The notes under the pieces were generated by a model. That model ran no database searches. It saw only the letters and a list, made by a program, of their open reading frames with translations, and was not told the DNA's origin. Made by a program: the position numbers and the translations under genes. DNA of 18,360 nt from DASUCS01 sp036275935 (GTDB lineage: Bacteria; Actinomycetota; Acidimicrobiia; Acidimicrobiales; JACDCH01): contig DASUCS010000161.1 in assembly GCA_036275935.1 (NCBI GenBank), forward strand, positions 1-18,360, in the 5' to 3' direction. Positions 7,863 to 14,580 of this stretch are shown piece by piece (positions within the stretch are counted from its first letter, which is position 1; each line of letters begins with the position of its first letter).

Positions 7863-8036
7863 ATGTTGTGCGTCTGGATGCGCGTCCGGTTCGGCGACCG
7901 TGACCACGGTGCATCACTGGTCGAGTACGCGCTTCTGCTGGCGCTGATCGCGGTCGTGTGCATCGCGGCGATCTCGTTCCTGGGCTCGACCGCGTCCACC
8001 AGCTTCACTCGCGACGCGAACTCGCTCAGCAACTGA
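7863..8036 (+). CDS. Flp/Fap-type (type IVb) pilin
   Basis: A 57-residue prepilin of the Flp family, the structural subunit of Tad pili. After a short basic leader (MLCVWMRVRFGDRDHG) comes the prepilin-peptidase site G/ASLVEYALLL with Glu at +5 and Tyr at +6, then the single hydrophobic helix LLLALIAVVCIAAISFLG and a short polar tail. I choose ATG 7863 because it gives a normal-length leader; ATG 7845 in the same frame would add six residues. The Shine-Dalgarno is weak (AGGG, about 7-9 nt upstream). No tad/cpa assembly genes are in the window, so this is an isolated pilin locus, and its assembly machinery must be elsewhere. It converges on the lipoprotein gene with a 3-nt gap. Confidence 0.88.
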   Translation: MLCVWMRVRFGDRDHGASLVEYALLLALIAVVCIAAISFLGSTASTSFTRDANSLSN

Positions 8037-8047
8037 CCTTCAGTTGC
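8029..8047. terminator. Perfect palindrome joining two convergent stop codons
   Basis: GCAACTGA (8029-8036), loop CCT, TCAGTTGC (8040-8047): an 8-bp perfect stem. The pilin TGA (8034-8036) and the lipoprotein TGA (TCA at 8040-8042) pair with each other, and both coding regions end AAC-TGA. A compact bidirectional terminator or mRNA 3'-end stabiliser is likely; there is no T-tract. Confidence 0.55.
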
Positions 8048-8798
8048 AGTTCTCGCTGCCGCTGCCGCCGTTGGGGACGTTCGGGATCGACGGATCGGTC
8101 ACCTCGATGTGCACGTGCGGCCACGCCGGGTCGGCGGTGCGAATGTCGTCGACCTGCGACGCGAACGGCAACTGGTGCGCGTGGTCGGCGATCACGGTGC
8201 TGCCCGCCTCGACTCGGTCGCCCGGCGCCACCTCGAGCCCGAGGATGTGGAGGATCTTCACCCGCCAGGACGGGTGATCGTCGGGCGTGATCACGACGAG
8301 GTCGTCGGTGTAGTCGCAGTACAAGGTGTAGGCGTTGGCGTTGCGCACCGTGCCGCTGACCGGCGATCGGATCTCCATGCCCGGCTCGACGACGACGTCC
8401 GCCGCGCCCTGCGGGTTGTTGCCGCGTCCGCGATCCGGCAACACCGTCGCGTCGATGCCCGGGAGCGGGTCGATCTGTTGCGCGCCCTCGTCGTTCGACT
8501 CGTGAAAGCCGACGTGCTCGACGTGGAACGCAGGGAAATGCAGCGTGACGTCGCCCGCCACGCCGAACGGAATCCACTCCTGCTCCATCACGTGACGACC
8601 GTTGGGGGGCGGGGCCGGCGCCGTGGTGGTCGGCGGCTCCGTGGTCGTCGTCGGGATCGTTGTGGTCGTGGTCGAGGTGGTGGTCGAGGTCGTCGGCGGC
8701 GCCGAGCTGACCACGGGCACGTGGGCGGCTTGCGCCGAACTGCTGCACGCGCTGACGACCGCGAGCGCGCCGAGCAGCAACGCAATCCGCCGGGACAT
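8040..8798 (-). CDS. Thr-linker lipoprotein with M23/LytM-like domain
   Basis: A 252-residue exported lipoprotein. The signal peptide (residues 1-17, MSRRIALLLGALAVV core) ends in lipobox VSAC with lipidated Cys18. A low-complexity Thr/Pro linker follows (about 34-66). The domain at about 120-235 has the M23 layout: GAADVVVEPGMEIRSPVSGTV, then KILHILGLEVAPGDRVEAGSTVI and WPHVHIEV, giving the HxH zinc ligands His228/His230 and the central His184. In the HxGxD motif the Asp is present (Asp134) but the His position is Gln130, so activity as a peptidoglycan endopeptidase is doubtful. It follows the cupin gene by 9 nt. GGAGG sits only 1 nt from the ATG, too close for normal use, whereas TAGCCT 6 nt upstream could support a leaderless transcript. 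Role in envelope binding or remodelling is inferred. Confidence 0.82.
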   Translation of the reverse strand: MSRRIALLLGALAVVSACSSSAQAAHVPVVSSAPPTTSTTTSTTTTTIPTTTTEPPTTTAPAPPPNGRHVMEQEWIPFGVAGDVTLHFPAFHVEHVGFHESNDEGAQQIDPLPGIDATVLPDRGRGNNPQGAADVVVEPGMEIRSPVSGTVRNANAYTLYCDYTDDLVVITPDDHPSWRVKILHILGLEVAPGDRVEAGSTVIADHAHQLPFASQVDDIRTADPAWPHVHIEVTDPSIPNVPNGGSGSENCN

Positions 8799-8804
8799 AC
8801 CTCC

Positions 8805-8810
8805 AGGCTA
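8805..8810 (-). promoter_or_regulatory. Possible -10 box overlapping the cupin stop codon
   Basis: TAGCCT on the minus strand begins with the cupin TAG stop (8810-8808) and lies 6 nt before the lipoprotein ATG (8798). The intervening GGAGGT abuts the ATG. Either a leaderless promoter or an unusually short Shine-Dalgarno spacing is implied. Confidence 0.3.
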
Positions 8811-9206
8811 CGAGAGCGGGCGCCAGTCGGCGTTCGGGCCGGGCGTGATGTTGAGGATCTGTCCCGGCTCCTTCATCTCGATGCGATGCCAGGTCCCGCG
8901 CGGCACGACCGCGGCCTCGCCCGGGCCGATCTGCACCCGACGTTCACCGTCGGTCAGCTCGAGGATGATCTCGATGCGGCCCGAGACGCTGTAGAGCAGC
9001 TCGTCCGCATCCGGGTGCAACTCGCCGGCGTGGGGTGAATCGCCTTCTGCGAACCACACGCTCACCGTGTAGCCGGGAAGACGCGCCGGGGGCCCGCCCG
9101 TGCGCGAGGGCATGAACACGGCGTTGCCGGTCTCGCGCTCGAGGCCCACCGAGCGCGTCGACAGGTCGATGATGGAAGCGACAGGGATCGGCGTGGTCGT
9201 GGTCAT
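8808..9206 (-). CDS. Cupin-domain protein
   Basis: A 132-residue single-domain cupin. Motif 1 is HAGELHPDADELLYSVSG (residues 59-76) with His64 and Glu69, perhaps also His59, as metal ligands. Motif 2 is PGEAAVVPRGTWHRIEM (95-111) with His107. I choose ATG 9206 because a GGGGGAG Shine-Dalgarno lies about 8 nt upstream; the frame is open further back to 9263 but without support. The lipoprotein gene follows after 9 nt, so the pair may be one unit. It is divergent from the antiporter gene, with 77 nt between them. A metal-bound fold is likely; a catalytic or sensory role cannot be told from sequence. Confidence 0.85.
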   Translation of the reverse strand: MTTTTPIPVASIIDLSTRSVGLERETGNAVFMPSRTGGPPARLPGYTVSVWFAEGDSPHAGELHPDADELLYSVSGRIEIILELTDGERRVQIGPGEAAVVPRGTWHRIEMKEPGQILNITPGPNADWRPLS

Positions 9207-9283
9207 GCGTCTACTCCCCCGCTCGACCGTCCGAGTTCGCGGTTGTACGACGGCGCACGGCACCGCCGTGTCATGCTCCCGTC

Positions 9284-10549
9284 GTGGACGGGACGGGGTT
9301 CGTCGTCGTTGCGGCGATCTTCCTGCTGTACGCAGCGCTGTCCAATCGTCTCGAGGGAACGTCGATCACCGCGCCGATGGTGTTCGTCGGTGCCGGGTTC
9401 GTGGTCGGCAGTGCGGGTCTCGGCTGGCTCGATCTCGCGTCCGACCAGCACCTCGTGAGCGGCTTGGCCGAGGCCACCTTGGTGATCGTGTTGTTCGCCG
9501 ACGCCTCGCGCATCGATCTGCGCGCACTGCGCCGCGAGTACTCCGTGCCCGCTCGACTCCTCGGCATCGGTCTACCGCTCACCATCGTTGCAGGGACGCT
9601 CGTCGCCCTTGGTGTGCTGCGCGAGCTGACGTGGTCGGAGGCACTCGTGCTCGCCGTCGTCCTCGCTCCGACCGATGCAGCGCTGGGACAAGCGGTGGTC
9701 ACCGACGAGTCCCTTCCTTCGCGCGTTCGTCAAGGGCTCAACATCGAGAGCGGGCTCAACGACGGTTTGTGCGTGCCGCTGTTGACGATCGCGCTGGCAA
9801 TCGCCGAGACGGAAGCGGGAGCCTCCGGTGGTGCGCACGCGATGCGACTGGTGGCCGAAGCGATCGGCTGGGGTGTCGCGGGTGGCGTGGTCGCGGGTGC
9901 CGTTGCGGCCTACGTCGTGCGCGCCGCACGCGCTCGTGGGTGGATCGCGCCGCACTGGGCGCCGGTCGTCCCCGTGGTCTCGGCGGTGGCCGCCTTCGGG
10001 CTGGCGGACGCCCGCGGCGGAAGCGGCTTCATCGCCGCGTTCGTAGGCGGTGTCGTCTACGGACGGCTGTCCCATGTGACCGCGGACGAGTCCGGGTTCA
10101 GTGAGCTGGTGGGCAGCGTGTTGAACGGCGTGACGCTCATCGTGTTCGGTGCGGCCGTCCTCGGTGCGTTGTGGTCCGACATCGAACTGCACCACGTCGT
10201 GTACGCAGTGCTGAGCCTCACCGTTGTTCGCATGATCCCGGTCGCGATCGCGATGGTGGGTTCGCAGGCTCGCCCACCGACCGTTGTGTTCCTCGGATGG
10301 TTCGGGCCGAGAGGTCTTGCGTCGATCGTGTTCGGCGTCGTCGTGGTCGACGGTGCACAGCTTCCCCACGTCGCGACCCTCGTGTTGACGATCACGGTGA
10401 CCGTCACGGTCAGCGTCCTCGTCCACGGCATCACCGCCGCTCCCTCAGCCCGTCGGTACGCCGAGTGGGTCTCGGCATCGACGCCGGACATGGAATGGAC
10501 AGAAGTACCGCACCAACGCTGGCGCCACCGGCTCCCGCCCCCTGAGTGA
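9284..10549 (+). CDS. CPA1-type cation:proton antiporter
   Basis: A 421-residue polytopic inner-membrane protein, about twelve hydrophobic segments, resembling NhaP-like Na+(K+)/H+ exchangers. Family motifs are the transport-site LAPTDAALG with Asp131 (residues 128-135) and NIESGLNDG with the Asn159-Asp160 pair (153-161), typical of electroneutral CPA1 exchangers. A later FLGWFGPRGLASIVFG segment (about 344-359) matches the conserved WxGxRG block. The C-terminal tail (about 390-421) is short and charged, with no TrkA or CNMP domain. The GTG start at 9284 puts the first membrane helix right after MDGTG; no clear Shine-Dalgarno or -10 box is seen. It is divergent from the cupin gene and convergent with the 99-residue gene. 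Likely role is pH or cation homeostasis. Confidence 0.9.
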   Translation: MDGTGFVVVAAIFLLYAALSNRLEGTSITAPMVFVGAGFVVGSAGLGWLDLASDQHLVSGLAEATLVIVLFADASRIDLRALRREYSVPARLLGIGLPLTIVAGTLVALGVLRELTWSEALVLAVVLAPTDAALGQAVVTDESLPSRVRQGLNIESGLNDGLCVPLLTIALAIAETEAGASGGAHAMRLVAEAIGWGVAGGVVAGAVAAYVVRAARARGWIAPHWAPVVPVVSAVAAFGLADARGGSGFIAAFVGGVVYGRLSHVTADESGFSELVGSVLNGVTLIVFGAAVLGALWSDIELHHVVYAVLSLTVVRMIPVAIAMVGSQARPPTVVFLGWFGPRGLASIVFGVVVVDGAQLPHVATLVLTITVTVTVSVLVHGITAAPSARRYAEWVSASTPDMEWTEVPHQRWRHRLPPPE

Positions 10550-10570
10550 GGGGCCCGAGCTCCTGCTCAG
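10542..10570. terminator. Hairpin at the convergent antiporter / 99-residue-protein ends
   Basis: CTGAG (10542-10546) pairs with CTCAG (10566-10570), and AGGGG (10549-10553) with CTCCT (10560-10564, one G-U), around loop CCCGAG. The antiporter TGA (10547-10549) and the opposing TGA (10567-10569) both lie within it. GCCCC/GGGGC (10537-10541/10550-10554) is an alternative. No T-tract. Confidence 0.4.
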
Positions 10571-10866
10571 CGGTCGTGAAGCTTCTGGAGACGAGAACGT
10601 TCGTCGTTCCAGGTTGCACGGCGGTCGCGGCCGTTGCGGCCTCGCTCCTGGGCCAGCCGGAACCATCCGTCGCCAGGCAGCTGTGTGTCCGCGCGCACGA
10701 CCACCGCGGTGAGCAGGCCGCGACCTGCGTCGTCCTCCGCCACCGACAGCGCCCTCAGCAGCGGTACGAGATCACCTTCGAGTCGGAGCTCGCGCCGCAA
10801 CTCCTCGTACGTGATCGTCGCACCTTCGCCGGCGAGTTGGACGAGCCGCTCTCGCAGTGCATCCAC
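10567..10866 (-). CDS. Small hypothetical protein, 99 residues
   Basis: A soluble charged protein starting at GTG 10866. An N-terminal helical segment, MDALRERLVQLAGEGATITYEELRREL, is followed by a central SVAEDDAGRGLLTAVVVRADTQLPGDGWFRLAQERG block and a basic C-terminus with a conserved-looking Trp (ATWNDERSRL). The pattern ITYxEL...EDxGRxLLxAxVV...PGxGWFxLA is one I recognise from small, widespread uncharacterised bacterial proteins, which makes a real gene likely, but I cannot name a function. It is divergent from the CoxL-like gene with 20 nt between starts, and convergent with the antiporter. The Shine-Dalgarno is weak (GGGGGAAG, more than 10 nt away). Confidence 0.68.
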   Translation of the reverse strand: MDALRERLVQLAGEGATITYEELRRELRLEGDLVPLLRALSVAEDDAGRGLLTAVVVRADTQLPGDGWFRLAQERGRNGRDRRATWNDERSRLQKLHDR

Positions 10867-10872
10867 GGGCTC

Positions 10873-10878
10873 TATCTT
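10873..10878 (+). promoter_or_regulatory. -10 box of a leaderless-type promoter
   Basis: TATCTT (TANNNT) lies 8 nt before the ATG at 10887 with no Shine-Dalgarno between, in the 20-nt gap between divergent starts. It supports choosing ATG 10887 over the in-frame codon at 10857, which would lie upstream of the box. Confidence 0.45.
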
Positions 10879-10886
10879 CCCCCACG

Positions 10887-13169
10887 ATGACCAGGACGGT
10901 GCTAGGGCACGACGTGCAACGCGTCGAGGATCCCGCGTTGCTCACCGGCGAGGCGCAGTTCGTCGCTGATCTTCCGTTGGACGGCGCGGTCCACGCGGTG
11001 TTCGTCCGTAGCCCGGTTGCGCACGGCACGCTTCGTTCGATCGACGCCTCCGACACGCTGTCCGTACCCGGCGTCCTCCACGTCTTCACCGGCGAAGACC
11101 TCGGACTCCCCGCGCAGGGCCACGGCGCACTCGGACGTCCTCCATTGGCCGTCGACCGGGTGCGGTTCGTCGGTGAGGCAGTCGCTGTCGTGGTCGCTGA
11201 CTCGCAGGCCGCGGCCGTCGACGGCGCCGACGCGGTGATGCTCGACATCGATCCGCTACCGGCGATCGTCGGCGCGGAGGCCGCACTCGCGGACGGTGCT
11301 CCGACGTTGTTCCCGGACCACGGCACGAACATCGTCGGCGGACGGTTGCACGAGATCCCTGACGACTTCTTCGACGGCGACGACGTCGTTGTTCGTGCAC
11401 GGTTGCACCACCCTCGACTCGCTCCGGTGACGATGGAGCCCCACGGGCTGCTGGCGATTCCAGAGACAGACGGCTCTCTCACGGTGTGGGCGTCCACGCA
11501 GGGCGTCTTCGGGGTGCGCGAAGAGCTCAGCGCGATGCTCGGGCTTCCGGCGGATCGCATCCGAGTGCGCGCGCCGTGGATCGGTGGCGGGTTCGGCGCG
11601 AAGGGCGGGACGTCGGCCGAACAGATCGTCATCGCCGCCCTCGCGCCGCGGCTCGGCCGACCGGTGCGATGGGTCGAAACGCGCACCGAGAACCTCCTCA
11701 CGATGACGCACGGCCGCGCCCAGACGCACGACATCGCCGTTGGCGCCCGCCGCGACGGCACGCTCGGTGCGCTCCACATCCGAGGCGCGGCCGACGTCGG
11801 TGCGTATCCCGTCCGCGGCACGTTCATCCCGCTCGTCACCCGCTTCATGTCCGCAGGCGTCTACAAGTGGCGTCGCCACGACTTCAGCGCGTCGACCGTG
11901 GTCACCAACGCCACGCCGACCGGGCCCTACCGCGGCGCAGGGCGCCCGGAAGCGGCGTCACTCTGCGAACGCGCCGTCGATCTCGTGGCCGCGGAGTTGA
12001 AGATGGATCCGGCCGAGATCCGGCGGCGCAACTTCCCGACGCCGGCCGAGTTCCCGTTCACCACTGCGACCGGAGCCGTCTACGACACCGGCGACTACGG
12101 CGCCGCACTCGATGCCGCGTTGGAGCTGGCCCGCTACGACGCCCTTCGCGCCGAACAGCGGGCCCGGCGACAGGACCCGTCTACGCCGCTGCTCGGCATC
12201 GGCATCGGCTGCTACGTCGAGACGTCGGGCAACGGGTCGGAGTTCGGCGCGGTCGAGCTTCGGGACGATGGATCCGTCGTCGTGACGACCGGCAGCGTGC
12301 CGCACGGGCAAGGGCACGAGACGGTGTGGGCTCAGATCGTCAGCGCCACGCTCGGCGTGCCGTTCGAGTCCGTGCACGTCGTGCACTCCGACACCGCTCG
12401 CGTGGACCACGGCACCGGCACGTTCGGGTCCCGTTCACTGCAGCTCGGCGGCTCCGCGGTGCTCGAGGCCGCCGAGGCGGTCCTGGGTCAGGCCCGCGCG
12501 CTTGCCGCCGACCTCCTGGAAGCTGCGGCGGACGACGTCGTGCTGTTCGACGACGGCCGCGTTGGGGTCAGCGGCGTACCGGCGCGCGCGCTCTCGTGGT
12601 CCGAGCTCGCTGTCGCGGCGACGGCTCGGGGCGCACGGCTCGCCCACGAGACCGACTTCACCCAGGACGGCACGTTCCCGTTCGGCTGCCACGTCGCGGT
12701 CGTCGAAATCGACCGAGAGACAGGCGCGGTCACGCTGCGCGACCTCGTCGCCGTGGACGACTGCGGCACCGTGATCAACCCGATGCTCGCGACCGGTCAG
12801 GTGCACGGCGGTCTCGCCCAGGGCATCGCGCAGATGCTGTTCGAAGAGATGCAGTACGACGAGGACGGCAATCCGCTGACCGCCACATTGGTCGACTATC
12901 TGGTGCCATCCGCCGCGGATCTGCCGTCCTTCCGAACTGCCCACACGGTGACGCCGACCCCGCGCAACCCGCTGGGCGCGAAGGGAATCGGCGAATCCGG
13001 TACGACGGGTTCCGTCGGCGCGATCTGGAACGCCGTGGTCGACGCCCTCTCCCCCTTCGGCGTCCGCCATCTCGATCCGCCGTTCTCGCCGATGCGCGTC
13101 TGGGAGGCCATGCAGCGTGGCGCCTCGGTGGGTTCGCCCGCGCGCTCCGAGGGCACTGTCAGCGAATGA
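10887..13169 (+). CDS. Orphan molybdenum hydroxylase large subunit (CoxL/xanthine dehydrogenase type)
   Basis: A 760-residue Mo-molybdopterin cytosine dinucleotide-type catalytic subunit. The small domain occupies about 1-110, starting VLGHDVQRVEDPALLTGEAQFVADL. The large domain carries RAPWIGGGFGAK (residues about 229-239), the active-site loop PYRGAGR (347-353) and the cofactor loop GAKGIGESG with the presumed catalytic base Glu703. PYRGAGR is of the form II (AYRGAGR) type, not the AYxCSFR of true form I CO dehydrogenase, so CO oxidation is not indicated; an N-heterocycle or aldehyde substrate is more likely. No [2Fe-2S] (CoxS) or FAD (CoxM) subunit gene lies on either side. The start at ATG 10887 is supported by TATCTT 8 nt upstream. 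The stop overlaps the next gene by ATGA. Confidence 0.9.
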   Translation: MTRTVLGHDVQRVEDPALLTGEAQFVADLPLDGAVHAVFVRSPVAHGTLRSIDASDTLSVPGVLHVFTGEDLGLPAQGHGALGRPPLAVDRVRFVGEAVAVVVADSQAAAVDGADAVMLDIDPLPAIVGAEAALADGAPTLFPDHGTNIVGGRLHEIPDDFFDGDDVVVRARLHHPRLAPVTMEPHGLLAIPETDGSLTVWASTQGVFGVREELSAMLGLPADRIRVRAPWIGGGFGAKGGTSAEQIVIAALAPRLGRPVRWVETRTENLLTMTHGRAQTHDIAVGARRDGTLGALHIRGAADVGAYPVRGTFIPLVTRFMSAGVYKWRRHDFSASTVVTNATPTGPYRGAGRPEAASLCERAVDLVAAELKMDPAEIRRRNFPTPAEFPFTTATGAVYDTGDYGAALDAALELARYDALRAEQRARRQDPSTPLLGIGIGCYVETSGNGSEFGAVELRDDGSVVVTTGSVPHGQGHETVWAQIVSATLGVPFESVHVVHSDTARVDHGTGTFGSRSLQLGGSAVLEAAEAVLGQARALAADLLEAAADDVVLFDDGRVGVSGVPARALSWSELAVAATARGARLAHETDFTQDGTFPFGCHVAVVEIDRETGAVTLRDLVAVDDCGTVINPMLATGQVHGGLAQGIAQMLFEEMQYDEDGNPLTATLVDYLVPSAADLPSFRTAHTVTPTPRNPLGAKGIGESGTTGSVGAIWNAVVDALSPFGVRHLDPPFSPMRVWEAMQRGASVGSPARSEGTVSE

Positions 13170-13447
13170 CCATCATCGCCTGGCTCTTCATCGGACTCAT
13201 CGCTGGACTCCTCGCACGGCTCATCGTTCCAGGACGTGATCCGATGGGATTGCTGGCGACGCTGGTACTGGGCCTCGTCGGCTCGTTCGTCGGAGCGTTG
13301 CTGGCGAATGTGCTCTTCGGCGACACGGATGGCGTCGGCTTGTTCGGAGCCACCGTGGGCGCGGTGATCGTGCTGGTGTTGTGGAACGCCTTCACCCGCA
13401 GCCGTCGGCGCGGGCTGGGTGGATTCCGCCGCCGCGTCATCAACTGA
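13166..13447 (+). CDS. GlsB/YeaQ/YmgE-type (transglycosylase-associated) membrane protein
   Basis: A 93-residue small membrane protein with three hydrophobic helices: MTIIAWLFIGLIAGLLARLIV, LLATLVLGLVGSFVGALLANVLF and TVGAVIVLVLWNAF, then a basic RSRRRGLGGFRRR tail. Gly-rich helices with the GLIAGLLAR and G-x-x-G-x-x-x-G patterns are typical of this stress-associated family, whose molecular function is not established. The start ATG 13166 overlaps the CoxL-like stop as ATGA; the longer frame upstream is a shadow. Coupling to a molybdenum hydroxylase subunit is unusual and may only reflect genome compaction. Confidence 0.85.
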   Translation: MTIIAWLFIGLIAGLLARLIVPGRDPMGLLATLVLGLVGSFVGALLANVLFGDTDGVGLFGATVGAVIVLVLWNAFTRSRRRGLGGFRRRVIN

Positions 13448-13471
13448 CAGACGCGAACTCAGCCGGTCAGT
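13443..13471. terminator. Inverted repeat at the convergent GlsB-like / ceramidase-like ends
   Basis: ACTGAC (13443-13448) and GTCAGT (13466-13471) form a 6-bp stem with a 17-nt loop; CTGA/TCAG (13444-13447/13459-13462) is an alternative. The + strand TGA (13445-13447) is in the left arm and the minus-strand TGA (13459-13461) lies within. It is the weakest of the five convergent hairpins. Confidence 0.3.
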
Positions 13472-14580
13472 GCGTGGGCGATTGCCGCGACTGCCGCGCG
13501 GCCGTAACTCATCGATTCCTCGTACCCATCGGTGAACGGCGACGGCAGGTAGCCGTGCCACTCCGGCGCGAGCCCGGCGACGAGGACGTGACCGTCCCTG
13601 CTCGTTTCGATGGCTCGGCCGAGGGCGTGGAACGCCTCCCCGGGCACCGACACCAACCGCAGCGGCCCGAGCGACCACTCGACCAGTTCGAGCTCGACGG
13701 TACGACCTTCCCGACCGGCTGTGATCAGCGACGCGCCGAGCTCGACGGCGATGGTGTCGTGACGCTCGATCCGCGGGCCGTCGGTCTCGAGCGGCTCGGC
13801 CTCACCGAGGACATCGTCGACGACCTCGGCGAGGTCGCGTCCGAGCTGCTCCGCTTCCGCGAAGCCGTCCCGGGTGCAGTCGTTGTTCTGGCGGTGGACG
13901 TGATGTGGGTTCACGTCACCCAGCGCGCCGGACAGCAGCACGGCTTGCCCGCCAGCGCGTCCTTCCAACGCGGTACGAAACGAACCGACCCAGTCGCTCG
14001 ACACGGCCAGGCACTCCGGTCCGAGCGCAACCGGGTGCACCGCGATGTTCGCCAACGAACCGATGCGGGCCCCGTCGACGTCGATGGCGTCGAGCACGGC
14101 GAACGTCGGCTCGTAGGGGTGTCCGCGTCGGTTGATCGACAACCCGTCGGGAAGCGCCCATCGGCCCGCGCGCAGCCCGCCCGGCTGCGCGCTTGCCTTC
14201 GCCGCCACCGCGGCGTCCACCGCGCGCTCGACCAGCAGCTCGCGGTACCCCTCCGGGGTGACCCAGCCGACTCGCTCGCTGCCGGCGATCGTGCTGGGGC
14301 CGGCGTGCGTGTGGACGCACGATGTCAGCACCGCCCCGAGCTCGAGCCCCAGCGCGCCGGCGACGGCCTGGCGGATCGGCAACGCGAACCCGCGTGACAT
14401 GCCGATCAAGTCGCACACGACGAGCGCGACCGAACCGAGGTCGCCGCGCACGAGGAGCACCCGCACCTCCAGGTCGTCGTGGACCTCGGTGGCCGGCTGG
14501 TCTTCGATGAACCCGGCAAGCTGCACCGGCAGCGGCGGCGTGATGATCGCGGACCCGAAGCCGATGTCGAGCACGGTCAC
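13459..14580 (-). CDS. Neutral ceramidase-like N-terminal-domain protein (zinc amidase homologue)
   Basis: A 373-residue protein matching the catalytic domain of neutral/alkaline ceramidases but without their C-terminal Ig-like domain; true bacterial ceramidases are about 640 residues. Candidate zinc ligands are His90/His92 in SCVHTHAGP, His182 in NIAVHPVALG, Glu315 in VPGEAF and Tyr344 in EWHGYLP. In ceramidases the nucleophile Ser lies in GDVSPN; here the segment is SGALGDVNPH (217-226) with Asn224, so classical ceramidase chemistry is unlikely. There is no signal peptide, unlike secreted ceramidases. GTG 14580 overlaps the upstream TGA by 4 bp and has GAGG about 7 nt before it. It is the last gene of the aminotransferase-oxidoreductase cassette, so hydrolysis or formation of an amide on an amino-sugar-like product is a reasonable guess. 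Confidence 0.83.
   Translation of the reverse strand: MTVLDIGFGSAIITPPLPVQLAGFIEDQPATEVHDDLEVRVLLVRGDLGSVALVVCDLIGMSRGFALPIRQAVAGALGLELGAVLTSCVHTHAGPSTIAGSERVGWVTPEGYRELLVERAVDAAVAAKASAQPGGLRAGRWALPDGLSINRRGHPYEPTFAVLDAIDVDGARIGSLANIAVHPVALGPECLAVSSDWVGSFRTALEGRAGGQAVLLSGALGDVNPHHVHRQNNDCTRDGFAEAEQLGRDLAEVVDDVLGEAEPLETDGPRIERHDTIAVELGASLITAGREGRTVELELVEWSLGPLRLVSVPGEAFHALGRAIETSRDGHVLVAGLAPEWHGYLPSPFTDGYEESMSYGRAAVAAIAHALTG

Noticed and set aside
7711..7947. Open frame with GTG starts (7711, 7738) and a GGAGGG upstream, overlapping the pilin gene
   Set aside because: The product is Ser/Arg-rich without hydrophobic or family features and its 3' part is a shifted read of the pilin. A regulatory upstream ORF cannot be excluded but is unsupported.
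8600..8700. GTGGTCGTGG-type repetitive DNA as a tandem repeat or CRISPR-like element
   Set aside because: It encodes the Thr/Pro-rich linker of the lipoprotein; unit length is irregular and there are no spacers.
11486..13165. Upstream extension of the GlsB-like frame through the CoxL-like gene
   Set aside because: The Arg-rich shadow translation is incompatible with the small membrane protein. The ATG at 13166 in an ATGA overlap gives the normal family length.
10887..13169. True aerobic carbon monoxide dehydrogenase
   Set aside because: The active-site loop is PYRGAGR, not the AYxCSFR of form I CoxL, and coxS and coxM are missing nearby.
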